Assembly: GCA_016713445.1 (NCBI GenBank)
Contig: JADJPB010000010.1
Location: 117,798-181,797, forward strand
Length of the DNA stretch: 64,000 bases
Origin: Bacteroidota bacterium
GTDB lineage: Bacteria > Bacteroidota > Bacteroidia > AKYH767-A > OLB10
Reading direction: 5' to 3'
In this document: in pieces, positions 1 to 9,473 of the stretch
Layout: every line of letters begins with the position of its first letter
How positions within the stretch are numbered: position 1 is the stretch's first letter
The notes under the pieces: generated by a model
Told to the model about the DNA's origin: nothing
Database searches by the model: none
The model's input: the letters and a program-made list of their open reading frames with translations, nothing else
Made by a program: the position numbers and the translations under genes

Positions 1-48
1 CAAAAAGTCGATCTTGATATTTTGAATGTCTTCTATTTTAAGGCTCAT
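1..48 (-). CDS. N-terminal fragment of an unidentified protein
   Basis: A minus-strand ORF starts at an ATG at positions 48-46 and is still open at the window edge, giving 16 codons that begin MSLKIEDIQNIKIDFL. This is too little to identify a family. It points the same way as the antiporter and glnS genes that follow. The roughly 165 bp between it and the antiporter stop is AT-rich with no obvious gene. Confidence 0.4.
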   Translation of the reverse strand, partial: MSLKIEDIQNIKIDFL

Positions 49-213
49 AAAAACTTTTTAAATGTTTCATTATGTTCATTTATTATACAGAAAAATAATG
101 ATGCAACCAAAGATACAAAAAATTCTTAAAATTTAATAGCTAAATCTCCATGAAAATTTAATTCAAGGGGCTAGAATTCATTCAATTCTTTTGAGAACCA
201 CTTCCCCTGATGT

Positions 214-1452
214 TTAGGAAATCTTTTGTTGAGAATTCGCAAGTTTGCCAATTGTCATTCCCTGAACTAATATGGAAAAGCATACGATGACGTAGGTGAT
301 GGTCACAAATAAATCTTTATTAGGGTCATTCGGAATTGAGAGCGCCAGCGCAATGGAAATTCCTCCACGCAGTCCTCCCCAAGTTAAAATCAACAAGGTC
401 TTTCTTGTTATTTCTTCTTTCATTCGAATTATCATAGAAGGTACCCAAACTGAAATATAACGTGTGATTAAAACAATTCCAATAAGTATAAATGAAACTA
501 ATATCATCACATGGTTAGTTTGAATGATTAATAATTCTAAACCCATCAACACGAATAATATTGCATTAAGTATTTCATCTAACAATTCCCAAAACTTATC
601 AACGTACTCTGCGGTAACCGAAGACATACCGAGCTCTTTACTCTTATTTCCAGTGACTAAACCCGCAACAACCATGGCTAAGGGACCTGAAACATGAATG
701 TAATGTGCAATGGTATATCCCCCCATTACAATTGCTAATGTGATCAACACCTCCACATGATAATGGTCAATGCTCGCAATGAGCTTATAGCCGATATATC
801 CAATACTAAATCCTAATAACAATCCACCTAAAGCTTCTTGTCCAAAAAGGATAGCGACATTACTTGGTTCAAAATTGACTCCGGGTTTTGTTAAATGTAA
901 AATTGTAATAAACACAACTACGGCGACGCCATCATTAAATAGTGACTCTCCGGCTATCTTTGTCTCTAATGATTTTGTAGTACCTACGCTCTTCAAAATT
1001 CCGAGTACAGCTATAGGATCAGTAGGTGATATGAGTGCGCCGAATAATAAGGCATTGATAATTTCTACTTGAAAGCCAAAATAGTTTAATAAATAAAAAC
1101 TAGCATATCCAATTATAAAGGTACTCAACAATACACTGATCGTGGAGTAAAGCAAAATACTCAATCGCTCGGATTTTAAATCCTCATATTTAATGTGGAT
1201 GGCACCTGCGAAAAGCATGAAACTTAACATTCCTTCCAATAATAAATCACTAAAATCAATGTTCGAAATCTGACCCGTAACGGCTGCGGTGAAACTAGGT
1301 ACAAACTTTCCAAATAGTAATATCATGAATGAAAATAACATGGATACTAACATAAGCCCAATGGCTGTTGGTAATTTTAAATACCGAAAGTTAATATAGG
1401 CAAATCCTGCTGATAAAACAATCAATACAGAGAGGAGGTGGAAGAGATTCAT
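214..1452 (-). CDS. Na+/H+ antiporter, CPA1 (NhaP-like) family
   Basis: 412 aa integral membrane protein with about 12 hydrophobic segments along its length. The segment GESLFNDGVAVVVF, near residue 167, is the conserved CPA1 signature with the Asn-Asp pair used for ion binding and transport. A second conserved stretch, TWGGLRGGISIALALSIP, lies near residue 355. Known members exchange cytoplasmic Na+ (or K+) for external H+ and control pH and sodium levels; the exact ion cannot be read from sequence. The protein ends soon after the last helix, so there is no cytosolic regulatory tail. It lies 78 bp downstream of glnS on the same strand and may be co-transcribed with it. Confidence 0.88.
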   Translation of the reverse strand: MNLFHLLSVLIVLSAGFAYINFRYLKLPTAIGLMLVSMLFSFMILLFGKFVPSFTAAVTGQISNIDFSDLLLEGMLSFMLFAGAIHIKYEDLKSERLSILLYSTISVLLSTFIIGYASFYLLNYFGFQVEIINALLFGALISPTDPIAVLGILKSVGTTKSLETKIAGESLFNDGVAVVVFITILHLTKPGVNFEPSNVAILFGQEALGGLLLGFSIGYIGYKLIASIDHYHVEVLITLAIVMGGYTIAHYIHVSGPLAMVVAGLVTGNKSKELGMSSVTAEYVDKFWELLDEILNAILFVLMGLELLIIQTNHVMILVSFILIGIVLITRYISVWVPSMIIRMKEEITRKTLLILTWGGLRGGISIALALSIPNDPNKDLFVTITYVIVCFSILVQGMTIGKLANSQQKIS

Positions 1453-1530
1453 TTTTACTTGTAACTTTTATACATCATTCATAAAATACAATTATTACTA
1501 AAAAATTATAGCTCTGATAGAACTGCCTTT

Positions 1531-3195
1531 CTATTTCCCTTTATCCTTACCCCAACTATCTTTCAAGGTTACCGTTCTATTGAATACTAAATTCTCTGTT
1601 GAGCTTTCCGTATCTGGTGTGAAATATCCTTTCCTCATAAATTGATAAAACATGCCCGGCTTTGATTCCTTAAGAGAAGGTTCCATCATTGCATTCTTAA
1701 CGATTGTCAAACTATCTGGATTGATGTATTCTTTAAAATCTCCTTCTTCGCTTGAAGGATCTTCTACATTAAATAATCTTTCATACAATCTTATCTCCGC
1801 AGGAACAGCGTGTAGTGCGCTCACCCAATGGATAACACCTTTTACTTGAAGTCCACTGGTATCTTGACCACTTTTGCTTTCTGGAACATAACGGGCACGG
1901 ATTAACGAAACTTTTCCCTTTTCATCTTTTTCAAATCCGGTACACTCTACAATGAACGCACTTTTCAATCTCACCATCTTTCCAGGAGCTAATCTGAAAA
2001 ATTTTTTCTCAGGCGTTTCCATGAAATCATCGGCTTCGATAAATAATTCTTTGCTGAATGGAATTTCTCTAGTGCCCGCATCTTCATCTTCGGTATTATT
2101 ATCGGTAGTTAGCATTTCCGTTCTTCCATCCGGATAATTCTCGATAATCATCTTCAATGGATCAAGCACAGCCATCACACGAGTTGCTCTTTTGTTGAGA
2201 TCCTCGCGAACACAAAATTCCAACAGTCCTACATCAATAATATTTTCTCTTCGCGCTACTCCCACTCGCTCTGCAAAATTGAGAATACTCTCGGGTGTAT
2301 ATCCTCGTCTTCGCAATGCGCTGATGGTGGGCATACGTGGATCATCCCAACCACTGACATGCTTTTCATTGACCAATTGCAATAACTTTCGTTTACTCAT
2401 CACCGTGTAATTCAAATTGAGGCGAGCAAACTCATACTGATGACTTGGAAATAATTGGAGTTTACTGATGAACCAATCATACAGTGGGCGATGCACTTCA
2501 AATTCTAATGTACAGATAGAGTGAGTAATTTCTTCTATGGCATCACTTTGTCCGTGTGCAAAATCATACATTGGATAAATGCACCATTCGCTTCCAGTGC
2601 GATGATGATCGGTATGTTTAATGCGATATAAAATGGGGTCACGGAAATGCATGTTCGGAGATGCCATGTCAATTCTGGCACGTAATACTTTTTCTCCATC
2701 TTTAAATTCACCCTGACGCATACGAGTAAATAAATCTAAGTTCTCGGCAACACTGCGTAAGCGAAAAGGACTTTCCGATCCCGGTGTTGTGGGAGTTCCT
2801 TTCGTCGCCGCAATCTCTTCTGCACTACTATCGTCTACATATGCCAAATTCATCTCAATAAGTCGAACCGCAAAATCATATAGCTTGGGAAAATAATCGG
2901 AAGCATAAAATTCATTTGACCATTCGAAGCCCAGCCATTTTATATCGGCCTTTATACTATCTACATATTCTGTTTCTTCCTTTTCAGGATTAGTATCATC
3001 AAAACGCAAATTGGTTTTTCCGCCAAATTGTTTTGCGAGACCAAAGTTTACACAAATTGACTTGGAGTGTCCAATATGCAAATAACCATTGGGCTCCGGC
3101 GGGAAGCGAGTCAGTACTCGTCCTCCGTGTTTACCATTTTTAACGTCCTCTGCTATTATCTCGGCTAAGAAATTGGGGCCTTTTTCTGTACTCAT
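1531..3195 (-). CDS. glnS: Glutamine--tRNA ligase
   Basis: 554 aa class I aminoacyl-tRNA synthetase that charges tRNA-Gln with glutamine in an ATP-dependent cytosolic reaction. The N-terminal PPEPNGYLHIGHSKSI carries the HIGH motif (about residues 32-47). The KMSKS-equivalent loop reads VMSKRK near residue 265. The segment DDTNPEKEETEYVDSIKADI is typical of GlnRS rather than GluRS. The C-terminal half holds the anticodon-binding beta-barrels. Length matches the bacterial enzyme. Together with gltX upstream, it implies direct glutaminylation rather than only the GatCAB route. It appears intact, unlike several genes further right. Confidence 0.97.
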   Translation of the reverse strand: MSTEKGPNFLAEIIAEDVKNGKHGGRVLTRFPPEPNGYLHIGHSKSICVNFGLAKQFGGKTNLRFDDTNPEKEETEYVDSIKADIKWLGFEWSNEFYASDYFPKLYDFAVRLIEMNLAYVDDSSAEEIAATKGTPTTPGSESPFRLRSVAENLDLFTRMRQGEFKDGEKVLRARIDMASPNMHFRDPILYRIKHTDHHRTGSEWCIYPMYDFAHGQSDAIEEITHSICTLEFEVHRPLYDWFISKLQLFPSHQYEFARLNLNYTVMSKRKLLQLVNEKHVSGWDDPRMPTISALRRRGYTPESILNFAERVGVARRENIIDVGLLEFCVREDLNKRATRVMAVLDPLKMIIENYPDGRTEMLTTDNNTEDEDAGTREIPFSKELFIEADDFMETPEKKFFRLAPGKMVRLKSAFIVECTGFEKDEKGKVSLIRARYVPESKSGQDTSGLQVKGVIHWVSALHAVPAEIRLYERLFNVEDPSSEEGDFKEYINPDSLTIVKNAMMEPSLKESKPGMFYQFMRKGYFTPDTESSTENLVFNRTVTLKDSWGKDKGK

Positions 3196-3202
3196 AATGG
3201 CA

Positions 3203-3210
3203 CAAATTTA
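3203..3210 (-). promoter_or_regulatory. Candidate -7 box for glnS
   Basis: Read on the minus strand this is TAAATTTG, matching the Bacteroidota -7 consensus TAnnTTTG. It ends 7 nt before the glnS ATG, which would give a very short or leaderless transcript. No clear TTG -33 element is seen at the expected spacing, so this is only a weak call. Confidence 0.3.
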
Positions 3211-3344
3211 CAATAATAGCGCATGGAATAATCTTCTAGTACAATATATTTTATTCCTAATCCCAAACTATACTAAATTACTTTATGGTTTGTATCTGAA
3301 TCGGCATGTTCAAGGTGATTCGTCTCGACGATTAGGAGCTTACT

Positions 3345-4402
3345 TCTCGCTAAATTTTCTCGAGAAGGGCGCGGACGCTAAGTTTCTCGGACGATTTTCT
3401 CTTCGCTAAATTTTCTCGAGAAGGCGCGGACGCTAAGATTCTCGGACGATTTTCTCTTCGCTAAATTTTCTCGCAAAGGCGCAAAGGCGCTAAGCCATTC
3501 GCTTGCTTTGCTTTTCTCTTCGCTAAATTTTCTCGAGAAGGCGCGGACGCTAAGATTCTCGGACGATTTTCTCTTCGCTAAATTTTCTCGCAAAGGCGCT
3601 AAGCCATTCGCCTTCGCTTGCTTTTCTCTTCGCTAAATTTTCTCGAGAAGGCGCGGACGCTAAGTTTCTCGGACGATTTTCTCTTCGCTAAATTTTCTCG
3701 CAATCCCGATAGCTATCGGGACGCTAAGCCATTCGCTTGCTTTTCTCTTCGCTAAATTTTCTCGAGAAGGCGTGGACGCTAAGTTTCTCGGACGATTTTC
3801 TCTTCGCTAAATTTTCTCGCAATCCCGATAGCTCTCGGGACGCTAAGCCATTCGCTTGCTTTTCTCTTCGCTAAATTTTCTCGAGAAGGCGCGGACGCTA
3901 AGATTCTCGGACGATTTTCTCTTCGCTAAATTTTCTCGCAATCCCGATAGCTATCGGGACGCTAAGCCATTCGCTTTGCTTTTCTCTTCGCTAAATTTTC
4001 TCGAGAAGGCGTGGACGCTAAGATTCTCGGACGATTTTCTCTTCGCTAAATTTTCTCGCAAAGGCGCTAAGGCGCTAAGCCATTCGCTTGCTTTTCTCTT
4101 CGCTAAATTTTCTCGAGAAGGCGCGGACGCTAAGTTTCTCGGACGATTTTCTCTTCGCTAAATTTTCTCGAGAAGGCGCGGACGCTAAGATTCTCGGACG
4201 ATTTTCTCTTCGCTAAATTTTCTCGCAAAGGCGCTAAGGCGCTAAGCCATTCGCTTGCTTTTCTCTTCGCTAAATTTTCTCGAGAAGGCGCGGACGCTAA
4301 GTTTCTCGGACGATTTTCTCTTCGCTAAATTTTCTCGCTAAGGCGCAGAGCAGCTAAGCCTTTCGCTTGCTTTTCTCTTCGCTAAATTTTCTCGAGAAGG
4401 AA
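3345..4402. repeat. Direct-repeat array between gltX and glnS (19 copies of a core)
   Basis: About 1.06 kb is built from a core CGCTAAATTTTCTCG, usually preceded by CTCTT, which I count 19 times at spacings of roughly 50-65 bp. Two alternating tails follow it. One is a GAGAAGGCGCGGACGCTAAG type leading into TTCTCGGACGATTTT. The other is a CAAAGGCGCTAAG type leading into CCATTCGCTTGC. The junction TTCTCGAGAA is a 10 bp palindrome in every first-type unit. Three units carry an inserted CCCGATAGCTATCGGG palindrome. Spacers are not unique, so this is not CRISPR. Several frames stay open across it only because the repeat lacks stops. It resembles the low-complexity intergenic repeats seen in some Bacteroidota genomes. 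Confidence 0.93.
3705..3720. repeat. 16 bp perfect palindrome inserted in the repeat array
   Basis: CCCGATAGCTATCGGG is its own reverse complement. A second copy with one mismatch lies at 3824-3839 and a third perfect copy at 3943-3958, each in the same place inside a repeat unit (after CTCGCAAT, before GACGCTAAG). As RNA each would form a short hairpin. The copies probably spread as part of the repeat unit. Confidence 0.85.
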
Positions 4403-4437
4403 GTTGTAATAAAGTAAAATGGATCGCAAGTAGGGAG

Positions 4438-5964
4438 CTAATAAGCACTTTGAAACCGATTAATTCTTTCGAAAACTTCGTGCTTCCCAAACAATTCCAC
4501 CATCCCAAATAAATCAACTCCGCTGCCTTGTCCACTCATGATCACACGAAATAATTGCAAGACCTCGCCCGGCTTAATTCCTTGGTCAATGGCTAGTTTT
4601 TCGAAGGCGGCTTTGGTTAATTCAGCAGTAAACTCGGGAACTGAAGAAAGTACATCAGGAAGGTTTTGTAAAAAGACTTTGGCTGAATCATTCCATCGTT
4701 TCGAAATTATTTTATCATCATACGATGTTGGTGCTTCAAAAAGATATTTCCCAGTTTCATAGAATTCATTTTCAAACTGCACCCTTTCTTTTAAAAGTTT
4801 CACAGCTCCTGTTGCATAAGGCAATGTCGCTAATGGATGATTTGCTCCCAAAACAGTTTGCAATTCTTTATAGAAATGTTCTCCTAAGATAGCGCTGTCG
4901 GTATTTCTTAATCGCTGCTCATTGAACCATTTTGCTTTGTCGGGATCAAAGCGAGCTCCAGACTTATGTACACGGTCGAATGAAAATGTTTTTACTAATT
5001 CATCTAAAGTAAAAACTTCCTGCTCTGTTCCTGGATTCCATCCAAGTAATGCTAACATATTAATAAACGAATCGGCATAATATCCTTTCTCTCTATATCC
5101 GCTTGAAATTTCCCCTGTGATGGGATCTTTCCATTGCAAAGGGAATACGGGGAATCCTAAACGATCGCCATCGCGCTTACTTAATTTTCCATTTCCCTCG
5201 GGCTTCAATAGTAAAGGTAGATGGGCGTATTGAGGCATCGGAATTCCGAGCGATCGATAAATATAAATATGTGCAGGAGCGGAGGGCAACCATTCCTCGC
5301 CACGAATAGCATGTGTTATCTCCATCAGTATATCATCCACGATATGCGCTAAGTGATACGTTGGCATTCCATCTGCTTTAATCAAAACCTTATCATCTAC
5401 CAATGAACTATCAAAAGAAACTTCGCCTCTTACCATATCCGTAAACGTTAGTGTTTCACCGGGCTGAATTTTGAGACGAATAACGTATGGTGTTCCTTGT
5501 TCTAAAAGATGTTGTGTCTCCTGCGATGCTAAGCTCAATGAATTTCTTAAATTCATTCTTGTTGTGGCATCATACTGCCATCCATGTACTCCTGCCGACT
5601 CTGCGTTCTTTCGTGCAATGTCCAAATCATCGGCACTATCAAATGCGTAATAGGCATTGCCACTTTCCAACAATCGCTTTGCATAATCCATATAAATGCC
5701 CTTCTGCTTTCGCTCGCTTTGTCGGTAAGGCTCATGGGGTCCACCATAACTTACACCTTCATCCGGAATGATTCCACACCATTTCAATGCTTCCAGAATA
5801 TACTCTTCTGCTCCCGGAACAAAACGATTTTGGTCGGTGTCTTCAATACGCAAAACGAACTGACCGTTATGTTGCTTAGCAAATAAATAAGCATAAAGTG
5901 CAGTGCGAACACCTCCCATGTGGAGAGGTCCTGTAGGTGAAGGAGCGAAACGAGTTCTGATCAT
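4438..5964 (-). CDS. gltX: Glutamate--tRNA ligase
   Basis: 508 aa class I synthetase that attaches glutamate to tRNA-Glu. It begins MIRTRFAPSPTGPLHMGGVR, with the HxGH-type motif at residues 8-17. The KMSKS-type loop is KLSKRDGDR near residue 257. The C-terminal third is the helical anticodon-binding domain. Length and layout fit bacterial GltX. It is transcribed toward the repeat array, which starts 36 bp past the stop, with glnS next in the same direction. The coding frame is uninterrupted. Confidence 0.97.
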   Translation of the reverse strand: MIRTRFAPSPTGPLHMGGVRTALYAYLFAKQHNGQFVLRIEDTDQNRFVPGAEEYILEALKWCGIIPDEGVSYGGPHEPYRQSERKQKGIYMDYAKRLLESGNAYYAFDSADDLDIARKNAESAGVHGWQYDATTRMNLRNSLSLASQETQHLLEQGTPYVIRLKIQPGETLTFTDMVRGEVSFDSSLVDDKVLIKADGMPTYHLAHIVDDILMEITHAIRGEEWLPSAPAHIYIYRSLGIPMPQYAHLPLLLKPEGNGKLSKRDGDRLGFPVFPLQWKDPITGEISSGYREKGYYADSFINMLALLGWNPGTEQEVFTLDELVKTFSFDRVHKSGARFDPDKAKWFNEQRLRNTDSAILGEHFYKELQTVLGANHPLATLPYATGAVKLLKERVQFENEFYETGKYLFEAPTSYDDKIISKRWNDSAKVFLQNLPDVLSSVPEFTAELTKAAFEKLAIDQGIKPGEVLQLFRVIMSGQGSGVDLFGMVELFGKHEVFERINRFQSAY

Positions 5965-6100
5965 TTTTTAGAATTGCTTAAAATATGAGAAGACAAAATT
6001 ACATAAACTTTATCTACTCTACGACAGGAAAACTACAAGATTAGCGTCTACAAAAAAGAGTCTGTTGAAGAAATAATCAAAGGCAAAATCACCCGTTTCC

Positions 6101-7381
6101 TTATTTTATTACCTCGAATTTCTTTCCAAAGTTTTGTTGATTGCTGATGACTATTGCTACATAGGTTCCCGTAGCATAATCATTTACATCTACCCTATAG
6201 TCAATTTCACCAGAAGGATGATAACTATGATCTAAAAGATGAATTAACTTTCCCTTCAAATCAGTAATAATAATATACAATGGGGTCGCTGTCGATAAAT
6301 CTATTTTTAAGTGAATTACATCTTTCGATGGATTAGGATATAAAGAAATTTCATGCGCATCCCCAAAAGTAGCTTCGGGTAAAAACCCAGACAATAATCC
6401 ATACTTATAAACAGTGCTTCCTACACAAATGGGGCTTCCTCCTGGAGGAATAAACATACGATTCATATTCAATCCGTAGTTCATATAAATCCAAGAGGCT
6501 CCTCCATTATTACTTTCAAGATAGCCCACATTATGTTGAATCCCGAGCCAAATTGTGGTATCGTTGATTCCAGCAACGGCGCCTACATCACTTTGTGTAA
6601 TTCCCGTTACAATAATTTCTTGCCATGTAATTCCGTCGTCGACTGTTTTAAACAACGCCGCGCTCGTAAAATCTTCAATTGACCCATATCCAATACCGTT
6701 AGGCTGAAAATACAATTTCCAGCAATACGTATTGGGTGCGCTTGCAAGAGCTACTCGCGCCCATGTTGCGCCTCCGTCTGTAGTGCGTAAAATGGTTGCT
6801 TTCTGTCCAGTTCCTGTATCACTTTTCCCTGTTACCAACCACGTTAAACTATCAAACATATATACATCAATTAACGCATTTGCTAAAGAGCTTAAATTGA
6901 TGTGTGTCCAACTTGCACCAGCGTTATGCGAATAATATAAATTGCTTTCCGTAATCACTGAACCTACAGCAACAATCGAATTATTATAATGTGCGATCCC
7001 ACAAATTCCCCACGCAGGTCGCGACGTAAGCAAAGAATTTATATTCGTCCATGTCGCACCACCGTCTTCTGTCTTAAAGATGCCCGCTGGAGTTGGGTTT
7101 TGTTGAAGTGTCCCTATAAATCCAACGCTATCATTAATAAACTCAATACTTCTTACATAGGCCGCAGGAAAGGTGCCGCTCATGTTCCAAGTCAGTCCAG
7201 CGTTAGTTGTTTTATAAATAGTATCATTTGCTTCTAGAAATCCGGTGGTGTCATTTATAAATGAAACATCTTCGATTCGCAATTCTGTTGGGGCATTGTT
7301 GACTGGAAGCCATGTTAATTGGGAATACAACGAGTTCGTAAAAAACATGCCAACTAACAACAATAAAAAAATCTTTCTCAT
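6101..7381 (-). CDS. Secreted YCF48/BNR-like beta-propeller protein with T9SS sorting domain
   Basis: 426 aa. A signal peptide (MRKIFLLLLVGMFFTNSLYS) is followed by repeated TTNAGLTW, TEDGGATW, SHNAGASW, TTDGGATW and TVDDGITW motifs, the Asp-box pattern of BNR/YCF48 beta-propellers. The last 85 residues are a type A T9SS C-terminal domain (SLYPNPSKDVIHLKI ... GTYVAIVISNQQNFGKKFEV). The protein should cross the outer membrane by T9SS and be attached to the surface or released. Substrate or partner is unknown. It is a single gene downstream of gltX. Confidence 0.85.
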   Translation of the reverse strand: MRKIFLLLLVGMFFTNSLYSQLTWLPVNNAPTELRIEDVSFINDTTGFLEANDTIYKTTNAGLTWNMSGTFPAAYVRSIEFINDSVGFIGTLQQNPTPAGIFKTEDGGATWTNINSLLTSRPAWGICGIAHYNNSIVAVGSVITESNLYYSHNAGASWTHINLSSLANALIDVYMFDSLTWLVTGKSDTGTGQKATILRTTDGGATWARVALASAPNTYCWKLYFQPNGIGYGSIEDFTSAALFKTVDDGITWQEIIVTGITQSDVGAVAGINDTTIWLGIQHNVGYLESNNGGASWIYMNYGLNMNRMFIPPGGSPICVGSTVYKYGLLSGFLPEATFGDAHEISLYPNPSKDVIHLKIDLSTATPLYIIITDLKGKLIHLLDHSYHPSGEIDYRVDVNDYATGTYVAIVISNQQNFGKKFEVIK

Positions 7382-7527
7382 GGGTAACTATTTATTGAAT
7401 AAAATTAACATGAAATATTTATTCTTTCGACACACTTCAAATAGTTTTACTTAAAATTTACAATCGCTACGCGTTTTTATTTTACGCCATTACTTGAATG
7501 GGATCTCATAAGTAGTAGTATAAGACG

Positions 7528-7983
7528 TTACAAAATTTCATCGATACTATATTGTATCTTATTTATGCTAATTTTATCTCCAACAGACTTCCCCATAAGC
7601 CCGCCTCCCAAAGGTGATTGTTTAGATAATAATAAAACATCGTGGCCATCTATAGAAATCTTTCCTAATCCCACACTCAGCAAAAACAAGCCCTTGTTGG
7701 TTTCAATCAATGAACCCATTTTCACTATACCAGAAGAGCTTCCAAAATCAATCTTTTCAAAGCGCTCTTTCATCAATGTCAGCTCTTGAAGTTGTCTTCC
7801 TAATTTTTCTTGTTCTAAGTTCATCATTGCTCTTGAAGTCTCGTGCTTATCACCTGCCGAGCTTTTGGATTCGTTAGCAACTCCCTCTTGAAGAGCTTTG
7901 CCTTGCGCTTCAAATTCTGCTATTCTCTCATCCATGACATGGCGGGAAAACTCTATAATATGTTGCTTTTCTAATTTACTCAT
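7528..7983 (-). CDS. GreA/GreB-like C-terminal domain protein
   Basis: 151 aa cytosolic protein. Residues 1-75 are charged and helical (KLEKQHIIEFSRHVMDERI ... MMNLEQEKLGRQLQELTLMK), consistent with a short coiled coil. Residues 80-151 form a small beta domain containing LLSKQSPLGGGLMGKSVGDK, close to the C-terminal FKBP-like domain of Gre transcript-cleavage factors, where the family has SPIGxALxGKxVGD. Similar Bacteroidota proteins are sometimes misnamed 3-oxoacyl-ACP synthase. A role near RNA polymerase is an inference from fold only. It lacks the full GreA length, so it is probably not the housekeeping GreA. Confidence 0.72.
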   Translation of the reverse strand: MSKLEKQHIIEFSRHVMDERIAEFEAQGKALQEGVANESKSSAGDKHETSRAMMNLEQEKLGRQLQELTLMKERFEKIDFGSSSGIVKMGSLIETNKGLFLLSVGLGKISIDGHDVLLLSKQSPLGGGLMGKSVGDKISINKIQYSIDEIL

Positions 7984-8080
7984 TATACCTACGCCTTCTG
8001 CAAAGTTATAATTTTAATGGAAGGCGAAGGATTGAGTGCCGGTCGACGTCTAATAAATTCTAATTCCAAAATCTTCGATC

Positions 8081-9469
8081 TTGAAAACAACTCTTCTCCT
8101 CGTTTTTTTATTTTTTGTTAAACATGTCATTGCACAATCCCCTGTTATTACTTCGTGGTTGCAAAATACCTCTGGTAAAAAAGGAAGCCATTATGTTTCT
8201 GGAAATTCTGTTGCCGTACAAGATAATGATTCGGCCAATGTGCAAACTGTTTATTACTCTAACAATTGGGTTTACATTCGCACCAAAGGAATTCCATCCT
8301 ATACAACAGGTCCATTTTTAGATGGGAATCCATCTTTGGCAAGCAACCAAAATGCTATCTTCAAAATTTCCAGAAACCCCATTCAAAATACGGGGACATT
8401 AACCGCAACTACTGCAGGAAATGTTGGAGTTTTTATAAATGGCATAGCGCTTTTCGATTATAGAGATGGGGTTTCGTGGAGAAATTCAACAAGCTCTTTA
8501 GCGGGAGGTCCACTGGGAGGTGCCGGCGATGGCGTTTGGAACCGCGATGCTATTGTAGCAGAAAAGGGCGGTTTTGATTGCTCTAAAGGACATCCTGCCA
8601 TGGGCAATTATCATCATCATCAAAATCCAAGTGCATTCAAACTAGATCAAACAATAATATCCACGATATGTAATCTCTACAATGCAGATGGGCTTTATGT
8701 AATAGATGATACGAAGCATTCTCCATTGCTGGGTTTTGCCTACGATGGATTTCCTATTTATGGAGCCTACGGATATTATAATACGAATGGTACTGGGGGA
8801 ATTAGTCGTATGAAAAGTAACTTTCGTTTAAGAAATATTTCGGTCAGAAATACATATTACACCGGCGCTTCTGTTACTGCCGGACCGAATGTAAGCATAA
8901 CATACCCGCTAGGATATTTCCGAGAAGACTATGAATTTGTGGCATCTGCTGATCCGAATTGTTTAGATATTCATAATGGTCGATTTTGTGTTACCCCAGA
9001 ATATCCGGCAGGAGTTTATGCCTATTTCTGCACCGTGGATTCCAATTGGAACTCTGCTTATCCCTACGTGATAGGGCCTACTTTTTATGGAACCAAAACA
9101 ACTACAAAAGTTACAAGCATCACAGAGTCGGTTACCGTTTATCCAGCCCCCGCAACTTCCAATTTTCTGATGCGACTGTACATAGAAGGACTATATCTTA
9201 CCAATAACACGATGAGCTCTGCGCTAGGTAATACAAATGCTGATTCGGTAACGATTCAATTACGCAGCACAGTTTCTCCTTATGCTGGCCTATATTCAAC
9301 ATCAACAACCATTACAACTGGAGGAATAATAAATTTAAATTTGCCGTATTTATACTCGGGTAACTCCTACTATATTGTGGTAAAACATCGAAATGCCATT
9401 GAAACATGGAGTAAAAAACCGGTCACAATTACGTCTTTAAATAATACTTATTATTTTGAGCCCTACTAA
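8081..9469 (+). CDS. YHYH domain-containing secreted protein
   Basis: 462 aa. The best start is a TTG at 8081, because the signal peptide then reads MKTTLLLVFLFFVKHVIAQS; no upstream in-frame ATG gives a better one. The central region has the YHYH-family hallmarks MGNYHHHQNPSAF near residue 185 and HSPLLGFAYDGFPIYGAYGY near residue 218, plus CLDIHNGRFCVTPEYP near residue 298. These His-rich motifs suggest metal binding, but the biochemical role of the family is not known. The C-terminal 120 residues are beta-rich and Ser/Thr/Tyr-rich and lack a clear T9SS sorting domain. It is convergent with the response regulator and only 4 bp from its stop. Confidence 0.83.
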   Translation: MKTTLLLVFLFFVKHVIAQSPVITSWLQNTSGKKGSHYVSGNSVAVQDNDSANVQTVYYSNNWVYIRTKGIPSYTTGPFLDGNPSLASNQNAIFKISRNPIQNTGTLTATTAGNVGVFINGIALFDYRDGVSWRNSTSSLAGGPLGGAGDGVWNRDAIVAEKGGFDCSKGHPAMGNYHHHQNPSAFKLDQTIISTICNLYNADGLYVIDDTKHSPLLGFAYDGFPIYGAYGYYNTNGTGGISRMKSNFRLRNISVRNTYYTGASVTAGPNVSITYPLGYFREDYEFVASADPNCLDIHNGRFCVTPEYPAGVYAYFCTVDSNWNSAYPYVIGPTFYGTKTTTKVTSITESVTVYPAPATSNFLMRLYIEGLYLTNNTMSSALGNTNADSVTIQLRSTVSPYAGLYSTSTTITTGGIINLNLPYLYSGNSYYIVVKHRNAIETWSKKPVTITSLNNTYYFEPY

Positions 9470-9473
9470 AACT

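Noticed and set aside
3378..4161. Open frames inside the repeat array as genes
   Set aside because: They exist because the repeat has no stops in those frames; the peptides are repeats with no start context.
3345..4402. CRISPR array
   Set aside because: The intervals are themselves repeated and not unique, unit spacing varies, and no cas genes are near.
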